A stretch of 64,000 bases of DNA from Streptomyces subrutilus (GCF_008704535.1 NZ_CP023701.1:7540975-7604974), one strand, 5' to 3'; shown: positions 17,175-26,633, counted from the first letter of the stretch. Translations and numbers: made by a program. Notes: generated by a model not told the origin, from the letters alone.

Positions 17175-17476
17175 GATCCTTCTCCTCGCAGTCGGGCGGA
17201 CTGCCCGGCGAGCCCTGCTGCCCTCGGCGACGCGGCTTCACCTGCGGCCTGTGCGAGACCTCGCGGAGGGACACCACGTCGACATCCACCTGCGGGGCGT
17301 CTGCCCGCACCGGCAGCCCCCAACCAGTCCCACCCCCGCGGAGCCGCCCCACGGAGCCGCCACGGACGCGCCCGCGCCACGATCGTCACGGTGTCGAGCG
17401 CCTGTCGGCCCGGGCAGGGCGTGGACCGCCGGGTCGGTGTCCGCGGGTGGCCCCGGGCCCGGCAGCCCCTCCGCGG
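17175..17476. other. Intergenic region without recognised gene
   Basis: It separates the DUF2188 gene and the CocE pseudogene, both on the minus strand. No supported feature is seen beyond the upstream leader of the DUF2188 gene. Confidence 0.5.
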
Positions 17477-19197
17477 CTACGGGCGGGTCTGCAGTACGGG
17501 CAGGAGCAGGCGGGACGAGGAGTGCACCGTGTTGATGGACTCCACGCCCACGACGGCATGGGTGAAGCCCAGCATGGCGGGGAAGTCGGGCCGGGTGTCG
17601 TCGGTGGTGAGGGTGAGGCGGATGCGGTGTCCGCGCCGGAACCGGCGGGCGTTCGCCACGAGGGGGACGCGGTAGTCGACCGTCTCGCCCGGCGGTACGG
17701 GGGCGGGGTGTCGCTGTGGCAGCACGGGCCGGCCCGGCCGGCTCGCCTCCTCGTCGACCTCGCGCAGCGCTCCTCTCAGCCAGCCCTGGGTGACCTCCGT
17801 GGCGGATCCGTCGGGGGCCACGTCCTGGAGCAGCGCGATCCAGCCGATGTCCGTGCCGGTCGTCGCGGCGGTGAGGCGCAGCTCCAGGTGGCCGACCATG
17901 TCCAGGTCCGCTTCGAGGGGGGCGGTCGACCAGCTGAGCCGGACGGGCAGCGCGTGCCGGTTGTCACCGGCGTACTGCCGTGCCCCGGGGGTCTCGTGCG
18001 GGTCGAGGCTGCCGTCTGCCCCGAGGGCGTACGCGGCGTATTCGGCGGGCGGCGGCCAGGTCGCGCTGGTGCGCCACTCGTCGGCCCCGGCCGGCCAGTA
18101 CCTGACGGGCGGCCCTTCGAGCGTGCCGGTGTCCCTGCCCCTCAGCCAGTGGTCGAACCAGGCCAGCGCTTCGACGTGCATGCTCTCCCACGGCCAGGGC
18201 AGGCCGCCCGCTCCCAGCAGGGCCATCCGGACGTGCGGGGTGCTCCGCAGCCCGTCCCAGGCCTCGAAGGCGCCCGGCAGGTGCAGGACGACGTTGGTCC
18301 ACTCCGAGCCGATGTACACGGGGACGTCGACCCTCCGAGCAGCGGTCGCAGGTCCCGCTCGTCCCACCAGGCGTCCCGCGTGGGGTGCTCGGTCCGGACG
18401 GCGCGCAGCAGGTCGTCCCAGGGGTGGGCGGCGTGCGGTGCCCGGCTGATCAGTTGCAGGCCGCGGACCATGTCCGCGCCGCCCGCGTCCGCGAAGCGCC
18501 GGTGAACGGAGGGCGCGGCCAGGATCCTGCGCACCAGGCGGGAAGGGCCCCGGCGGAGCAGCCGGTCGCCGCGTGCCGCGAGCACGGCCACGGTCCGCAG
18601 CCACAGCGTGGCGAAACGCTCGTTGAGCAGCCCGTTGTGGTTGGCGGCCTCCCAGGCCGACACGGAGACGTCGTACGGGAACACCGCCTTGAGGTGGGGC
18701 GGCCTCTGGGTGGCCGCGGCCAGCTGCGCCATCGCGTAGTAGCTGATGCCGATCATGCCGACGTTCCCGTCGCACCAGGGTTGCGCCGCCGTCCATTCGA
18801 CGAGGTCGTACAGGTCGCGCCGCTCCTGGCCGTCGAAGAAGCCCCACGAGCCGCCGGAGCCGTTCGTGCCCCGCAGGTTGGCGATCACGTGGGCGTAGCC
18901 GCGCGGGACCCAGAAATCGCCGGCCCCCGCCTCGATCACCCCGACGGGCGCGCCGAGGTCCTGGAGCTGCCGCGGGTAGGGGGACGCGGCCAGCAGGGCG
19001 GGGACGGGGGACCGGGTGTCGGGGCGGAACACGTCGGCGCGCAGAACCGTTCCGGCCCGCAGGGTGACGGCCGTGTCGTCCTCGCGGCGCACGCCGTACA
19101 CCGCCTGGGAGAGGTTGCGATAGGTCCGCCCCGTCGTCTGCGGCCCGTTGAGCCGTCGCTGTCCGGGTTCGAGTCCTGCCACGCGTGGCCGCGCCAT
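17477..19197 (-). pseudogene. CocE/NonD-family alpha/beta hydrolase with one frameshift
   Basis: The two halves of an X-Pro dipeptidyl-peptidase/CocE hydrolase sit in different frames. The N-terminal half (from ATG 19197) has VLRADVFRP, ANLRGTNGSGGSWGFF, the nucleophile Ser in GMIGISYYAMAQ and the cap domain. The C-terminal half has VDVPVYIGSEW, the catalytic His region MHVEALAWFDHWLRG and the jelly-roll domain (ADLDMVGHLELRL, HRIRLTLTTDD). They meet at about 18330-18340 in a G-rich run. One base change would give a normal protein of about 573 residues, so this may be a recent mutation or a sequence error. Confidence 0.8.
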
Positions 19198-19435
19198 GTC
19201 CGTGCCCCGCTTCCGCCGCTCACCGAGGTCCCTTCCACCGTACGGCGAAGGCCCCCCACCGCGCGCGGGACCCCGCGTGCGGCGTCCGGACGAGCCCTGA
19301 GCACGTCAAGCCCGAGCGGCGGCGTCGAGGACGGCGACGCCGGCAGCGGAGGCGCGAACGCCGGCCCGGCAGACCTGCCCACCGACCGGGCCGGTCGGCA
19401 GGCCTGCCCAGCGGCCCGGTCGGCACCCCCGCCCC

Positions 19436-19723
19436 CTACCGGCTCCGGGCCCCGGGCGTCCCCTGCCCGGCCGTCGAAGCGATCCGCATCCGGGACCCGT
19501 CCCACTCCACGGTCTCCGCCGGCAGAATCAGCAGCCCTGCCTCACCATCCGCCCAACCCGCCCCGATCCGCCGCACCTGCACCGCCGCGCCCCCCGCTCC
19601 GGCCATGTACACCGTCGGGTCGACCTCCCAGCCGTGCCCGGCGAGCCACGCCTCCAGCCGGACCATGTCGGACGGCGTCGCCCCGCGCGGCCACGCATAG
19701 GTGCTTTCGATGCCCATGTCCAT
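19436..19723 (-). CDS. Small hypothetical protein
   Basis: A 95-residue soluble product (MDMGIESTYAWPRGATPSDM, VRLEAWLAGHGWEVDPTVYM, ETVEWDGSRMRI). It has balanced composition and a purine-rich RBS before ATG 19723, unlike shadow frames. I do not recognise the family. Confidence 0.55.
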   Translation of the reverse strand: MDMGIESTYAWPRGATPSDMVRLEAWLAGHGWEVDPTVYMAGAGGAAVQVRRIGAGWADGEAGLLILPAETVEWDGSRMRIASTAGQGTPGARSR

Positions 19724-20073
19724 CCCCCCGTCGCGGCCGGGTCTCCGGCCACCGGAGATCCTTCCACCCGGCACTGACAAGTTCCCGCGGATGCGAACGT
19801 GGTGGGGGCCGGCCCCTGGTGGGGCCGGCCCCCAGGCGGGTGGCACGCGCGCTGCTGCTCCTGTTCCGTCCGTGGGGTCGACTGCGCTTGCGAGCGCGTC
19901 GTGGCCGGACCGGGTGGAGCGACGCTTCGTCGAGCTCGCGGCGGAGGAGTCCGGGCGCGGCCGCCGGAACGAGCGCGCGCCGGCCCTTCATCCGGGCCGA
20001 GCACAGCCGCCGAGACGATCGACGAGACGATCGACGAGCCCGCCGGCCGCCGGCACCGGACCTCCGGCTCAGG
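19724..20073. other. Intergenic region
   Basis: No supported gene is seen. It includes a short gagacgatcgac direct repeat near 20010-20035 and forms the region downstream of the FG-GAP fusion gene. Confidence 0.5.
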
Positions 20074-22503
20074 TCACTTGTCGCCGCCCTTGTTGATCCA
20101 CGCGTCCAGGGCGCCGTTGCGAGCGATCTTGACCCAGTCGGCCCGGTCGTCGCCGTCCAGGTCAGGCAGGGCGACCACCCCGCCGGTGCCCTGGGCGATC
20201 TTGCCTCGCTCGGTCCAGTCGGCGCGCCCGGTGTTGAACCAGGCGTGGGGAACGCCGTCGGCGTCGAGGGAGACGTAGTCGTCCTTGCCGTCCCCGTTGA
20301 GGTCCGCGAACTCGATCTGCTTGTTGGAACGGGCCGTGAGGTTGGTCAGGATCGCACCCCCGGGCTCCCAGCCGTCGTGCCCCGGGGTGTCGCCGCCCCG
20401 GTTGTAGAAGACGTCGACCTTCGTCCCGAAGTCGAGCAGCCGTACGTAGTCCGCGTGGCCGTCGCCGTCGACGTCGGCGAACCTGATCCGGTCCACCGGC
20501 GTGTCCGTCCCCCGGCCGTAGTTCGGGCGCGGCTCCCAGCCGGGCTTCCACCCGTCGGAACCCACGGTGTCGCCACCCCGGTTGATGTAGGCGTCGATGG
20601 TGTGGTCGGGGCGGATGACGAGGTAGTCGTCCTTGCCGTCGCCGTCGAGGTCCGCGAAGAAGACCCGATCGGGTCCCTGCCCGGTTCCCATCGCGAACTC
20701 GCCGCGGTACGTCCAGGCGGTCTTGCCGTTGTCGTTGCGGTTCAGCCAGACGGTCGCCGCGCCGGTGGGGGAGACCCAGACGATGTCGCTGCGGCCGTCC
20801 CCGTCGAGGTCGGGGTACTTCATGGCACCTGCGACGTCCGGGTCGCCCGGCAGCCCGTCCCAGATCCTGCCCTTCGGCTCGTACCCCCCGCGCGGGTCGG
20901 GGTCGCCCGGCGGGGCCGCCTCGCGCACCCAGCCGTTGTTGAGAGCGGAGCTGATACCGGCGACATAGGCGTCGGCGATCTTGCGGTAGCCGGCATCGGT
21001 GGGGTGCACCTCGTCGGCCAGGTCCCCGGTCGTCACCGCGCTCAGGTCGACCCTGACCATGTGGTCGCCCTTGGCGATCCGCGTGTCCAGCATCTCCGCG
21101 ATGGACGCGTTGTACGAGGTGATCCGCTGTTGGATCGCCGGGTTCTTCGAGGGCGTCAGCAGGCCCACCACGATCGTCACGCCCGGAGACCCCTTGTAGA
21201 TCTGGTCGATCAGCCTGCTCAGCCGGGCCGGTGCGTCGGCGACGTCCACGTTGCGCACCATGTCGTTCGTCCCGGCGAGCAGGGTCACCACGTTGGGCCG
21301 CATCTGCGGAACGGCGTCGGACGCCTCCGCGGCGATCTGGTCGATGGTGTAGCCGGGCCAGCCCTCGTGGTCGGGATCGGGGATGCCGATCCCGTTCCTG
21401 CGCTCGCCGACCATGTCCCGCTTGGCGGGCAGGTCCCACATGGGGGAGAGGATGTCGTTGCCGAACAGCTCGTTCTGGCTGATCTTGCCGAGGTCTGCCT
21501 GGATCTCGTCGCGCGCGCCCGATTCGTTGGCGCTGCCGAGGCCCTGGGTGATCGAGTCACCCACGGGCATCAGTCTGATGGACGAGGGGGGCTCGGCAGC
21601 CGCGCGCAGGTGCCCGATGGTGGTGGGCAGGTGGTCGGAGGGCGGCGCCCACTGCACGACGTGCGCGTGACCGATCTGCTGCGCGGCGGCGACGTCGCTG
21701 CTCACGAAGTAGTCCAGGCGCCCGCCGTCGCGGTGGGTCGGTACGGTGGTGTGCATGGTCCGGGCGGGCGGGAAGCCGCCCCGATCGATGATGACGTTCG
21801 GCTCGACGTTGAAGTCGCCTCCGACCGTCCACTCGTATTCCACGCGTTGCTGCCTCCCCCAGGCTTCGACCTGGGTGTCGATGGCGTCGAGCAGCGGCGC
21901 CGAGTCGCTCCCGTTGCTGCCGGCCAGACCGTGCACGGTGAAGTACCAATGGGAGCCGTACCGCACGCCGAGCGCGGTGCGGCCCGCCTCGACCGGGTTC
22001 TGGACGACGTTCACCTCGTCCGGTTCGCCGTTGACGACGATCGCGAGGTTCACCCGGCCGCCCTCGCCGTTCTGCGTCAGCAGGAAGTAGACGTGACGGT
22101 TGTCCGGGTAGGCCTCCGTGTGCAGGTTCCACCGGTAGTGCCGTACCGCATGGGTGGTGGCCTGCCCGTTGCGGTCGACCGTGGTGCGGTTCAGGTCGGC
22201 CAGGCGGGTCGAGCTGTCCGCGGGAATCGCTCCGGCCTCCTGGAGCATCACGATCTGGTACTGCCGTGCGTAGTTGCGCACGTTGTTGAACCACTTGTTG
22301 GTGTTGGGCCCCGACTCGTTGGCGCCCTGCATGTTCCAGGTGAGCAGCGGGGTGGTGGCCAACGGCCGCTGCTCGGCGGCGGCCGGCGACGCAGGGAGGA
22401 CCACGAGGAGCCCGGCCAGCAGGAGGAACAGGGCGCCCAGGACACCCACGTCTCGGAAACGGTGCCGGCGAAACGCGCGGTCGGTGGTGGCGGCCTCGGT
22501 CAT
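20074..22503 (-). CDS. Secreted CdtB-like nuclease / SGNH hydrolase / FG-GAP repeat fusion
   Basis: A three-part secreted protein of 809 residues with a signal peptide (about 1-44). (1) An endonuclease/exonuclease/phosphatase domain of the cytolethal-distending-toxin B type: LLTWNMQGANE, VMLQEAG, VGGDFNVEPN, RLDYFV and SDHLPTTIG, with all catalytic motifs present (about 50-300). (2) An SGNH/GDSL esterase domain: VGDSITQGLGS, LAGTNDM, DEVHPTDAGYRKIA (about 305-540). (3) Four or five FG-GAP/VCBS repeats with Ca-binding DLDGDGRSD, DLDGDGKDD, DVDGDGHAD, DLNGDGKDD (about 560-809). The ATG at 22503 overlaps the stop of the upstream FG-GAP gene. The biological substrate is unknown. Confidence 0.88.
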   Translation of the reverse strand: MTEAATTDRAFRRHRFRDVGVLGALFLLLAGLLVVLPASPAAAEQRPLATTPLLTWNMQGANESGPNTNKWFNNVRNYARQYQIVMLQEAGAIPADSSTRLADLNRTTVDRNGQATTHAVRHYRWNLHTEAYPDNRHVYFLLTQNGEGGRVNLAIVVNGEPDEVNVVQNPVEAGRTALGVRYGSHWYFTVHGLAGSNGSDSAPLLDAIDTQVEAWGRQQRVEYEWTVGGDFNVEPNVIIDRGGFPPARTMHTTVPTHRDGGRLDYFVSSDVAAAQQIGHAHVVQWAPPSDHLPTTIGHLRAAAEPPSSIRLMPVGDSITQGLGSANESGARDEIQADLGKISQNELFGNDILSPMWDLPAKRDMVGERRNGIGIPDPDHEGWPGYTIDQIAAEASDAVPQMRPNVVTLLAGTNDMVRNVDVADAPARLSRLIDQIYKGSPGVTIVVGLLTPSKNPAIQQRITSYNASIAEMLDTRIAKGDHMVRVDLSAVTTGDLADEVHPTDAGYRKIADAYVAGISSALNNGWVREAAPPGDPDPRGGYEPKGRIWDGLPGDPDVAGAMKYPDLDGDGRSDIVWVSPTGAATVWLNRNDNGKTAWTYRGEFAMGTGQGPDRVFFADLDGDGKDDYLVIRPDHTIDAYINRGGDTVGSDGWKPGWEPRPNYGRGTDTPVDRIRFADVDGDGHADYVRLLDFGTKVDVFYNRGGDTPGHDGWEPGGAILTNLTARSNKQIEFADLNGDGKDDYVSLDADGVPHAWFNTGRADWTERGKIAQGTGGVVALPDLDGDDRADWVKIARNGALDAWINKGGDK

Positions 22504-23507
22504 CGGTCGCCCCCGTCGTTGAGGTATCCGGTGATCGCGCCGCTCCCGCTCATGGTGAGGTAGTCGATCCGCCCGTCGCCGTTGAGTTCGGCGAGCATGA
22601 TGCGCTCCGCCGGATCGCTCGTGCCGTTGGCGCCGCCGGCATGGCCGTCGCGGAGCACACCGTCCTCGATCCCCGCGTTGGCGAGGCTGAGGAGCGTGCT
22701 GTCGGGGTACAGGAACAGCCGGTCGTCGCGGCCGTCGCAGTCGAAGTCGCCGAACTCGGGGCGGGAGGTCGCCAGCAGCGCCTTCCCCTCGGATATCCTG
22801 CCCCAGGCCACCCATCCGCCCTGGCCGGGCCGGTCGCCGCCCTCGTTGCGCCAGGCGAGCAGGTCGTCCTGCGCGGCGGACTGCGTGAGGTAGTCGTCGT
22901 CGCCGTCACCGTCGAGGTCGGCGAAGTACACCTGTCCGGGCGGTGCGCCGGTGCCCCGGGCGATCTGCCCCGCGGGCTTCCATCCGGGTTCGATTCCCGA
23001 CGGGGTGGTGAGGTCGCCGCCCTCGTTGATCCACCCGTCGACGGCGCCGTCGCCCTTCACGGCCAGGTAGTCGTCCTTGCCGTCGCCGTCGAGGTCGGCG
23101 AACTTGACGCGGTCGGGGGTGTATCCGGTGCCCAGGGCGATCCGGCCGCGGTAGGACCACGTGCCGTTGCGGTCGTTGCGCCATTCGCGGATGCCGCCGA
23201 TCTCGTCGAGCAGCAGTCGGTCGTCGTCACCGTCGCCGTCCATGTCGGCGAAGCGGATCAGGCCAGGATCGGTGATCCCCGGGATCGCGGGGGCGACCTC
23301 CCCTTGGGGCACCCAGCCGTTCCGCTCGCCGCAGGGCCCCAGGGCCGCCGCCTCCTGGGGCGCGGCGAACGACGGGACGACGGCGGCGAGGAGGGCCAGC
23401 GCGGCGGTGACGACGAGGGAACGGCTGCGCGGGACCCGAAGGCTTCTTCCTCTCCCGTCGAAGCCGTTCCTGCCGAAGCGGGGGCGGGCGCGGACGGTTG
23501 GTTGCAT
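22500..23507 (-). CDS. Secreted FG-GAP/VCBS repeat protein
   Basis: A 335-residue protein with a long n-region and Sec signal (SLVVTAALALLAAVVPSFA), then repeated beta-propeller blades with Ca loops DMDGDGDDD, DLDGDGKDD, DLDGDGDDD, DCDGRDD and ELNGDGRID. It has no catalytic domain. The blade sequences closely resemble those of the downstream fusion protein. ATG 23507 follows aaggagcac; its TGA overlaps the next ATG (ATGA), so the two secreted proteins are translated together and may form a pair at the cell surface. Confidence 0.87.
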   Translation of the reverse strand: MQPTVRARPRFGRNGFDGRGRSLRVPRSRSLVVTAALALLAAVVPSFAAPQEAAALGPCGERNGWVPQGEVAPAIPGITDPGLIRFADMDGDGDDDRLLLDEIGGIREWRNDRNGTWSYRGRIALGTGYTPDRVKFADLDGDGKDDYLAVKGDGAVDGWINEGGDLTTPSGIEPGWKPAGQIARGTGAPPGQVYFADLDGDGDDDYLTQSAAQDDLLAWRNEGGDRPGQGGWVAWGRISEGKALLATSRPEFGDFDCDGRDDRLFLYPDSTLLSLANAGIEDGVLRDGHAGGANGTSDPAERIMLAELNGDGRIDYLTMSGSGAITGYLNDGGDR

Positions 23508-23944
23508 CAAGTGCTCCTTGGCGTGGACGAGTCGAGCGAACGCGCCGGAACGGTCGGTCCGGGGCCGTGGTCCGGACCCGGACGCGAGAACCCGGGCGCG
23601 AGGCTTCGGCAGGGCGCGTCCGCACACGGTTCGCCGGACGCACCCGTACGTCCAGGGAAAACCCGGTTGCCCGTGCACTGCCAAACGGAGCGATCATTCT
23701 CGGCCTCGCGAAACGAGGCGGGGTTCACCGTGTTCCGCGCGGCGGCGGCCGTGTGGCGGGCGGCCCGCTGGGGCTTCGAACGCTTGGGCCCATTGGTATC
23801 CACGGAGCCCCGGACCGTGCAGGTCACCCGCCGGACACCGGGCGGGGTGCGTGGGGCGGGGCTCGGCAGGTAGGCCGTAATCATGCGGCCCGCGACACTG
23901 CCCGGGGGGCGGATCGGGACCGGGGCCGTGACCGTGGAGAGGGT
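23508..23944. other. Upstream region of the FG-GAP operon
   Basis: A 437-base non-coding stretch between the GNAT gene end and the FG-GAP operon, both on the minus strand. It should hold the operon promoter; no clear -10/-35 pair or palindrome was identified. Confidence 0.5.
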
Positions 23945-24550
23945 TCAGACCCGGTCGAGGCGGGGTGCTCCGTCGAGGATGGCCAGTTCGGTGGTGCTGG
24001 CCTGGCGTTTCCATTCGGGGGCGACGGTGGCGTAGGTGGTGACGTCGTGCCAGCGGCCCTGGGTGTGGAAGAGCTGGCGGAGGGTGGCTTCGGGGCGCAG
24101 ACCTGCGGCGTGCATCACCTTCGGCATGTGGTGGTGGTCGCTGCGGTGGCCGGCCCAGATGCGGTGCAGGCCGAGGTGTCCGAAACCGTAGGCCATCAGC
24201 AGGCGCCCGGCCTCGTGGCCGTGGCCGCGTACGGGGGCGCCGGGCAGCAGGATGAGGCTGGTGAGCATGGCGTTGCTGCCGTAGTCCTCCACGAGCAGCC
24301 CCATGGTGCCGACGAGGGTGTCGTCGTCGGGGGCGCAGACGGCGAGGGTGTATTTGCGGCGCGGTCGGGCGTGGGGCTGGGCGAGGGACTGGGTGAAGGT
24401 GTCGTGGGCCTGGCCGGCGTTCATCTGGTCGATGCCCAGGTAGCGGGTGAGTACGCGGTGGGTGAGGATCCGCGCGAACGTGTCGTGGTCGCTCGCGTGG
24501 AGCTCCCGCAGCCACAGGTGCTCGCCGTGCAGGTCGGGGACCCGGCTCAC
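23945..24550 (-). CDS. GNAT-family N-acetyltransferase (paired with ThiF-like gene)
   Basis: A 201-residue protein with a GNAT fold: LWLRELHASDHDTFARIL, LAVCAPDDDTLVGTMGLLVE, SLILLPGAPVRGHGHEAGRL (CoA loop variant) and FGHLGLHRIWAGH. The usual Q/RxxGxG/A loop appears as RGHGHE. The start GTG 24550 overlaps the stop of the ThiF-like gene (GTGA), so it is translationally coupled to it. It may acylate the product or partner of the ThiF enzyme; the substrate is unknown. Confidence 0.8.
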   Translation of the reverse strand: MSRVPDLHGEHLWLRELHASDHDTFARILTHRVLTRYLGIDQMNAGQAHDTFTQSLAQPHARPRRKYTLAVCAPDDDTLVGTMGLLVEDYGSNAMLTSLILLPGAPVRGHGHEAGRLLMAYGFGHLGLHRIWAGHRSDHHHMPKVMHAAGLRPEATLRQLFHTQGRWHDVTTYATVAPEWKRQASTTELAILDGAPRLDRV

Positions 24551-25719
24551 CGGCCGGCTCCGTGGCGGACGGGCACGGCGGCCGGGGCGGGGACCAGCGT
24601 TTCGAGGTCGATGGAGTGGCGGCCCGAGGGGAGCGGTTCGCCCAGCAGGATGCGGCGCGCGGTGTCGGTGACGAGGGCGGCTCCGAGCATGACGCCGCTG
24701 GCGAGCTGAGGCCAGCTGGAGAGGGTGTGGCCGACACGGGTGAGGGCGTCACGCATGGCGGGGCTCAGCCGCTGTTCGTCGACGACGTCGAGGAGGAAGC
24801 CGAGGGCCTCGTCCCGGCCGAGGTCCCGCACGTCGGCGGCGGTCGTGGCTCCGACGCGGCCGTGGAAGAGCGGACGATCCGGTTCCAGGTCGAACCGCTC
24901 GACGTCCAGCACGCCCCGGTCGTTGGTGTCCATGAGCACGGGGATCCTCAGGCTGCGCGCGTGTTCACGGGAGGCGACCTTGACCCAGGGGGCATCGGCC
25001 TCCTCGATGAGCAGGTCCAGCCTGTGGCCGCCCCCTTCGCCGCCGAAGAAGTCCTCGATGTTCTCCTCGTCGATGCCGCCGCGGTGGACCTCGATGTCCA
25101 GATAGGGGTCGAGCTCGTACATGCGGCGCGCGCACAACACGCTCTTCTCGCGACCGATTTCGTGAACGCCGGCTCGCAGTCGGTTGAGGTTCGAGAGGCC
25201 GAGGCGGTCGGAGTCCGCCAGCCGGAAGGCCCCGCCGACGCCCTCCATGGCGCAGGTCAGCGCGGCGCTGCTGCCGACCGACAGCCCGATGACGCCGATC
25301 CGCCGCCCCAGGAGGCCCCGCTGCTGCTCGCGGGTGATTTTGTCGCGGTTGCGGTCGGTGCGGACCAGGCGGAACTCGGCCTCCGGCAGCACGTGGACCA
25401 GGCGCCCGGACCACGGATACCAGGCCCACCTGCCGTACGCATCGGGGTGCGGGCCCACGGTGTCGGCGACGGCGCGGGACCGGGAGCGCCCGCCGAAGGG
25501 GTCGTGGGGGGCCACGCAACCGAGGAGCTCCTCGACCTGGTCCTCGATCCGGTCGTGGACCTCGTGCAGACGGTTCGAATCCCGCAGTTCGGCCAAGGCG
25601 GCCGCGCCGGCCGGCCGGGACGGATCCAGCAGGACCGGGCGAAACGATTCGCTGGTCCCGCGGGGCCCGGGCAGCGCAAGGTGGTCCGGCTCAAGGCCGG
25701 ACGGCGAGGGGTGCGTCAT
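24547..25719 (-). CDS. ThiF/HesA/MoeB-like adenylyltransferase
   Basis: A 390-residue E1-like protein. The Rossmann nucleotide-binding core is GRRIGVIGLSVGSSAALTCA, with FRLADSDRLGLSNLNRLRAG (Asp and Arg of the ATP site) and LDLLIEEADAPWVKV. It lacks the CxxC zinc pairs and an obvious catalytic Cys near the crossover loop, so it may adenylate a carboxyl group without forming a thioester. It resembles the ThiF half of Rv1355c-type proteins. About 130 N-terminal residues before the core are specific to this group. It is coupled to the downstream GNAT gene. Confidence 0.8.
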   Translation of the reverse strand: MTHPSPSGLEPDHLALPGPRGTSESFRPVLLDPSRPAGAAALAELRDSNRLHEVHDRIEDQVEELLGCVAPHDPFGGRSRSRAVADTVGPHPDAYGRWAWYPWSGRLVHVLPEAEFRLVRTDRNRDKITREQQRGLLGRRIGVIGLSVGSSAALTCAMEGVGGAFRLADSDRLGLSNLNRLRAGVHEIGREKSVLCARRMYELDPYLDIEVHRGGIDEENIEDFFGGEGGGHRLDLLIEEADAPWVKVASREHARSLRIPVLMDTNDRGVLDVERFDLEPDRPLFHGRVGATTAADVRDLGRDEALGFLLDVVDEQRLSPAMRDALTRVGHTLSSWPQLASGVMLGAALVTDTARRILLGEPLPSGRHSIDLETLVPAPAAVPVRHGAGR

Positions 25720-25855
25720 GGCCAGGACGCTAGCAACCGGAAGATCTTGCTCCAGTCTGCGTCACCCGAGGGGGCGCACTCGAATTGATCTTCTACCCGG
25801 ATGCGCCTCTTCGCGCCCTTCGCGCCTCCGGGGCGCCGTGCCGGCCGCGCCCGCC

Positions 25856-26536
25856 TCAGCCGCCGGTAACGGCCTGACGGTCTTTCAGCGCGCGTGCCTT
25901 GGCGTTCTCGATGTGCCGGCGCATCCGGTCGGCGGCGCCCTCGGCATCGCCTGCGGCCAGCGCGTCGTAGACGGCGGCGTGGTCGCGGGCGGGGGACTGC
26001 GCGTCGGAGGAGCCGAGTTCGGCGAAGAGCCGGAAGCGCTGGACATGGCCGCTGAGCGAGCGGTACGCCGACTCCAGGAAGGGGTTGGCGGACTGCTTGG
26101 CGATCAGGAAGTGGAAGCGCTCGTCGGCCGACAGGTAGGCGCGGACCGACTTCGAGCCGTCCCCCGCCGCGCAGTTCCGCAGTTCCTCGATGCTGTCGGC
26201 GACGTCCTGGAGGAACTCGGGGGTGGTTCTGCGGCCCGCCTCGTAGGTGAGGGTCGGTTCCAGCACCAGGCGCGCGTCCATCAGCTTGATCAGTTCGGTC
26301 TCGCTGAAGAGCGGGGCCACGCGGTACCCCTTGAGCGCCTCGCGGCGCACCAGGCCGGTGTGTTCGAGCCGGGCGAGCGCCTCGCGCAGCGGGGTCTGGC
26401 TGACGTTCAGTTCGCGGGAAAGCGCGCCGATGTTGAGCGGCCGGCCCGGTGACCACAGCCCGTCCATGAACTGGTCGAGCAGTACTTCGTACATCTGGTC
26501 GGCCAAGGGCTGCCGATCGGACGGGCGCGTCGCCAT
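25856..26536 (-). CDS. GntR-family (FCD domain) regulator of the sugar-acid operon
   Basis: A 226-residue repressor with a GntR winged helix (WSPGRPLNIGALSRELNVSQ, TPLREALARLEHTGLVRREA) and an all-helical FCD ligand domain (LMDARLVLEPTLTYEAGRR, DERFHFLIAKQSANPFLESA, RDHAAVYDALAAGDAEGA). The conserved Asp and His residues suggest a metal-assisted carboxylate ligand, fitting a sugar-acid effector. It is divergent from the catabolic operon with a palindrome in the shared promoter region. Confidence 0.9.
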   Translation of the reverse strand: MATRPSDRQPLADQMYEVLLDQFMDGLWSPGRPLNIGALSRELNVSQTPLREALARLEHTGLVRREALKGYRVAPLFSETELIKLMDARLVLEPTLTYEAGRRTTPEFLQDVADSIEELRNCAAGDGSKSVRAYLSADERFHFLIAKQSANPFLESAYRSLSGHVQRFRLFAELGSSDAQSPARDHAAVYDALAAGDAEGAADRMRRHIENAKARALKDRQAVTGG

Positions 26537-26604
26537 GCGGATCTCCTTTGTCGCTCGATGGTAGCGCGGCGCCTTCCGTGCCGATCATCCGCCCGTGACA
26601 ACGC

Positions 26605-26633
26605 TATAGTATTTTGAAAAATCCTATACTATA
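26605..26633. promoter_or_regulatory. Palindromic GntR-type operator/promoter of the sugar-acid operon
   Basis: TATAGTAT (26605-26612) and ATACTATA (26626-26633) are perfect 8-bp inverted arms, with an inner AT-rich ATTTT/AAAAT pair, in otherwise very GC-rich DNA. The site is between the divergent GntR gene and the dehydrogenase gene and overlaps a possible -10 (TATACT 26625-26630), so bound regulator would block transcription. Confidence 0.65.

Noticed and set aside
19160..19190. tRNA-like gggttcgagtcctgcc motif
   Set aside because: It is in the N-terminal codons of the CocE gene, and no cloverleaf can be formed with the flanks.
18385..22563. 1392-codon plus-strand open frame
   Set aside because: It is antisense to the CocE pseudogene and the CdtB-like fusion and is built of Val/Gly/Arg/Asp reverse-frame sequence. 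The minus-strand genes carry clear catalytic motifs.
22980..23010. tRNA T-arm-like sequence (cgggttcgattcccg) on the plus strand
   Set aside because: It lies inside the FG-GAP coding sequence (residues PSGIEPGWKP on the minus strand), and no D-arm, anticodon arm or acceptor stem can be drawn around it.
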